A stretch of DNA of 64,000 bases from Pelagomonas calceolata (Eukaryota > Sar > Pelagophyceae > Pelagomonadales > Pelagomonadaceae), in NCBI GenBank assembly GCA_918797485.1, contig CAKKNE010000002.1, positions 3,872,501-3,936,500 of the forward strand. The letters run 5' to 3'. Positions 61,791-64,000 of this stretch are shown here, piece by piece. Positions within the stretch are counted from its first letter, which is position 1; each line of letters begins with the position of its first letter. The notes under the pieces were generated by a model. That model was not told the DNA's origin and searched no databases. It saw only the letters and a list, made by a program, of their open reading frames with translations. Position numbers and translations under genes: made by a program.

Positions 61791-62230
61791 CTAAGAGGCG
61801 TGCCCGCCGCGCCGCTCGAGTTCCTCGACGATCATTGCCCTCAGAGCGTGGTTCGGTATGAGCTGGAGCGACGCCAGCGGCTCGTTGGTGGTGGGAGATG
61901 TGCGCGCACCAGTAGCAAACCATTGATCTATCGCGCAGCGCTGCGCGGGGCGGGGCGTCAACGACCGATCGATGCACGCGAGACGGGACGCGGGCGACGA
62001 ACCTCGTACGTATGCCCATCCGCGGCCATGCACGGATCGCTCATCACTTCGGTTGTGATACAGCAATAAAATTTCGAGGGCAACTCGTCGCGCCCTATCT
62101 GCAGCCGCGCTATCTCTGCCCGGTGCGCGCGCAATGTCTCCTCTAGCACGCTCTGATGCTTTGCCACGTCGAGTAAGTCGTCCGTCACGAGCTTCTTCGC
62201 CTTCCCGCGAGCGGCCGAGGAGCCGGTCAT
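61791..62230 (-). CDS. Short U-box protein, one intron
   Basis: A 125-residue protein from exons 62230-62003 and 61940-61791. The ATG at 62230 begins MTGSSAARGKAKKLV; a coiled coil (QSVLEETLRAHRAEIARLQ) precedes the U-box, which is split by a 62-nt GT...CGCAG intron between DPCMAADGHTYE and RCAIDQWFATGARTSP. Splicing restores the complete U-box (KFYCCITTEVMSDP ... TNEPLASLQLIPNHALRAMI). The fold recruits E2 enzymes for ubiquitin transfer. Its start overlaps the end of the DUF285-type frame (ATG inside GAATGA), so the two might be parts of one locus, but they are in different frames. Confidence 0.8.
61941..62002 (-). other. Predicted spliceosomal intron of the U-box gene (62 nt)
   Basis: Minus-strand donor GTTCGTCGCC at 62002 and acceptor CCCCGCGCAG ending at 61941. 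Removal joins two U-box halves in frame at a conserved position. Confidence 0.85.
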
Positions 62231-62760
62231 TCCGATTCTGACTGCTCGACCACGTACCAAGGAGCGTGGAGCGGCTGGTTGAAGGAGTTTGTGCTGTAAA
62301 ACATACGGTACATATCCGTCACTTTGGACACTTTCCAATTGTCAAGCGGCTGGTTGAAGGATGTTGCATCTTGAAACATATATGCCATGATCGTCACATT
62401 GGACACGTTCCACTTGTTGAGCGGCTGGTTGAAGGAGCGTGCGCCACTAAACATACAATGCATATCAGTAACATTGGACACGTCCCAATTATTGAGCGGC
62501 TGGTTGAAGGAGCTTGCGTGGTCAAATATACCAGCCATCAAACATATAACTACACAACTAAAAAAAGTATCTAGTGTATATTTATCTTTTACTAGTAAAT
62601 TAGAAAATCTAATTAGTGGTACCAAGGAGCGTGGAGCGGCTGGTTGAAGGAGGTTGCGTCCGCAAACATATAATTCATATTCTGTCCAATGTGACGAATA
62701 TGAGATGGATGTTTGCAGACGCACACTCCTTCAACCAGCCGCTCAACATGGCGCGCGCGA
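62227..62760 (-). pseudogene. DUF285 / BspA-like repeat fragment, scrambled
   Basis: Low-GC sequence encoding 'MF..A.SFNQPL..W.VSNVT.M' repeats of the DUF285 (BspA-like leucine-rich) family. On the minus strand four units lie at about 62260-62560 (SFNQPLNNWDVSNVTDMHCMF, then SFNQPLNKWNVSNVT, SFNQPLDNWKVSKVT, SFNQPLHAPW) and one more at about 62620-62685 (MFADATSFNQPLHAPW). A unit on the plus strand, VTNMRWMFADAHSFNQPL, lies at about 62690-62755, so orientation is mixed. The word CCAAGGAGCGTGGAGCGGC recurs at 62258 and 62621. Such repeats form surface or adhesion proteins in bacteria and protists. No full-length gene can be read; the A/T-rich stretch 62555-62615 may be an old intron. Confidence 0.7.
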
Positions 62761-62836
62761 AACGCCACCGTCGGGGGGTGCATAAAGATCCTTTCGCCGG
62801 AGCACGCCAGTCCACAATAGCTAGGGTTAAACAAAC

Positions 62837-64000
62837 TTAGTCATAGGTCGCCATCAAACTCCGGCAGTCGCCGCCCGCGGACGCGAGCATCGTATTAAAC
62901 CGGCCCTGGACAGCACCGATCAGGTCCGAGGCGACGGCGCGCTCCTTCTCGAGGTTTATCGGTGCGGACGGCGCCGCGCAGGCCATCGATGCGGGCCCCG
63001 ACGTGAGGTCCGCGAGCGGGCCGTCCGGCCCCGTCCACGGCGCGCGCGACTCGAGGTCCTTGGCCAGCTGGAGGGCCGCCAGGGCGTCATGGCGCCAGCG
63101 GCTCGCGTTGCAGTATGTAGTCGAGACGGCCTTGGCGAAATGAGTCGCCGAGCTCTCGAGAGACACGGGACCGAGGAAGGGCGACCTGCCCTGTAAAGCA
63201 GCTTCCCGCGCGGCGGTAGGCAAACCGCGACTGCCATCAATGGTCGTCGCGATGGGCAGGCCGTGCTCGAGCGCGAGCCAGACTTTTGTGGAAATTCCCG
63301 AGGGCACGTCGGCCGGCGCCGCAAAGACTCGCGAGCGCCTGAGGACATTCCCAACATTGTCCAGGCGGCCGGGCGCCCAGACCCGCGCGGACGTGTGGGG
63401 CGGCCGGCCTCGCCCGACGTTTTCGGCCGAGCACACGCGCTGAATTTGCTCGGCATCGTTTTTACTGCGAGCGTCCTTGCACGCGGCTCGAGCCTCTTCC
63501 GCCCAGACGACGGTCCCCGCCAGCATCAGGTTGGCGTTGCGCAGCTCGTCGCACCCGCCATCCACATCGGAAAGCGAAGATATGGCCGGCAGCGCCTCGC
63601 GGAGCAGCCACCGGACCACTTTCCGGTTCGAGTACGTACCTCCACCAACAAATACCAGGTCTTTCCGGGCCGCCCAGGTCTGGGCGTGCGCGTCCCAGCC
63701 TTTGCGGGCCGTCTGCGGGTCGATGCGCGCCCGAAAGGGCAGGACGCGGATCGGCGGCTTAGCCGCACTGATGGTCTCCTTCTTTAGTAATTCATGACCA
63801 ACGAAGTCCGCCGACACCTCCGATGGGGGCGACGCGCGCACCTCCTCGAAGGCCCTCGAGTCGTCGTCGCTGATCGAGAGGACGACCTCCACATCAGGAT
63901 GTCCGTACAACACGCGCTCCGCCTCGCGCACGTTCTTCCAGTAGTTCGGCGCGTCGCCGCGCGCCGCGGCTACGGACTTTGCCCTAGCGTACTGCACGTC
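62837..64000 (-). CDS. GT4-like glycosyltransferase, 5' part cut by the window edge
   Basis: At least 387 residues are read; the frame stays open to the right edge, so the N-terminus is missing. The core is GT-B-like: LVFVGGGTYSNRKVVRWLLREALP, then LMLAGTVV, RVWAPGRLDNVGNVLRRSRVFAAPADVPSGISTKVWLALEHGLPIATTIDGSRGLP, which is the donor-binding 'E/G..S..KV.EAL..GLP.V.T..G..GL' region of GT4 enzymes (motif given here in parts: RVWAPGRLDNVG, SGISTKVWLALEHGLP and IDGSRGLP). The usual catalytic Glu of the EX7E motif is not obvious. The acceptor is unknown. The C-terminus is helical with no anchor. Confidence 0.7.
   Translation of the reverse strand, partial: DVQYARAKSVAAARGDAPNYWKNVREAERVLYGHPDVEVVLSISDDDSRAFEEVRASPPSEVSADFVGHELLKKETISAAKPPIRVLPFRARIDPQTARKGWDAHAQTWAARKDLVFVGGGTYSNRKVVRWLLREALPAISSLSDVDGGCDELRNANLMLAGTVVWAEEARAACKDARSKNDAEQIQRVCSAENVGRGRPPHTSARVWAPGRLDNVGNVLRRSRVFAAPADVPSGISTKVWLALEHGLPIATTIDGSRGLPTAAREAALQGRSPFLGPVSLESSATHFAKAVSTTYCNASRWRHDALAALQLAKDLESRAPWTGPDGPLADLTSGPASMACAAPSAPINLEKERAVASDLIGAVQGRFNTMLASAGGDCRSLMATYD

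Noticed and set aside
61791-62230. U-box gene as a frameshifted pseudogene
   Set aside because: A 62-nt GT-AG intron restores a full U-box in frame.

Overview
The window looks like nuclear DNA of a compact, GC-rich photosynthetic protist, most plausibly a marine stramenopile picoalga of the pelagophyte type (Aureococcus/Pelagomonas-like). This is inferred from gene content and style, not from a marker gene. The evidence is: eukaryotic families throughout (RRP42 exosome subunit, VPS37, calpain, CNBD channel, U-box and UIM proteins); plastid-related genes (an ARC5/DRP5B-like dynamin, a plastid-lipid-associated fibrillin with an ER-type leader, a bestrophin-like channel, plant-type PFK and cystathionine beta-lyase); about 41 genes in 64 kb; and very few introns, all short (62, 69 and 80 or 113 nt where I can place them). 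I see no rRNA, tRNA, CRISPR array or recognisable intact mobile element.

Layout. 0.5-9 kb: beta-propeller protein, ABHD17-like hydrolase, TPR protein, SAP/coiled-coil protein, plastid-division dynamin. 9-22 kb: LARGE-type glycosyltransferase, RRP42, Tudor-like/zinc protein, phosducin-like protein, Cys-rich zinc protein, PH/MIT protein, ankyrin/U-box protein, secreted glycosyltransferase, an orphan. 22-34.7 kb: stellacyanin-type cupredoxin, disordered and coiled-coil proteins, PAP-like protein, secretory GT41 enzyme, tail-anchored CysQ/BPNT phosphatase, CNBD channel, fibrillin, Gfo/Idh/MocA oxidoreductase. 34.7-45 kb: spliced phosphofructokinase, ankyrin protein, membrane protein, GRF/calpain/UIM protease, orphan, BART-like protein, disordered protein. 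45.1-46.9 kb: a low-GC island without a convincing gene, holding diverged duplications. 46.9-64 kb: bestrophin, cystathionine beta-lyase, double O-fucosyltransferase, U-box-like protein, metallophosphoesterase, RING/TPR gene with a frameshift, sterol dehydrogenase-like SDR, UIM protein, VPS37, a spliced U-box gene beside scrambled DUF285 (BspA-like) repeats, and a GT4-like glycosyltransferase cut by the right edge.

Organisation. Genes lie in divergent pairs sharing promoters of about 100-350 bp and in convergent pairs whose stop codons are 0 to about 70 bp apart. The most striking unexplained signal is a 24-bp imperfect palindrome (left half GCTAGTGTCTTAC, right half AGGCCGCTAGC) present in nine near-identical copies. 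Every copy lies between genes and within about 230 bp upstream of a start codon, and five sit between divergent genes. A second short word, GGGCAGCC or its complement, also clusters near start codons. Several proteins look involved in glycosylation of secreted or surface material (six glycosyltransferases) and several in ubiquitin/SUMO signalling (three U-box proteins, a RING protein, UIM and SIM motifs), but the genes do not form an operon and no single pathway unites them.
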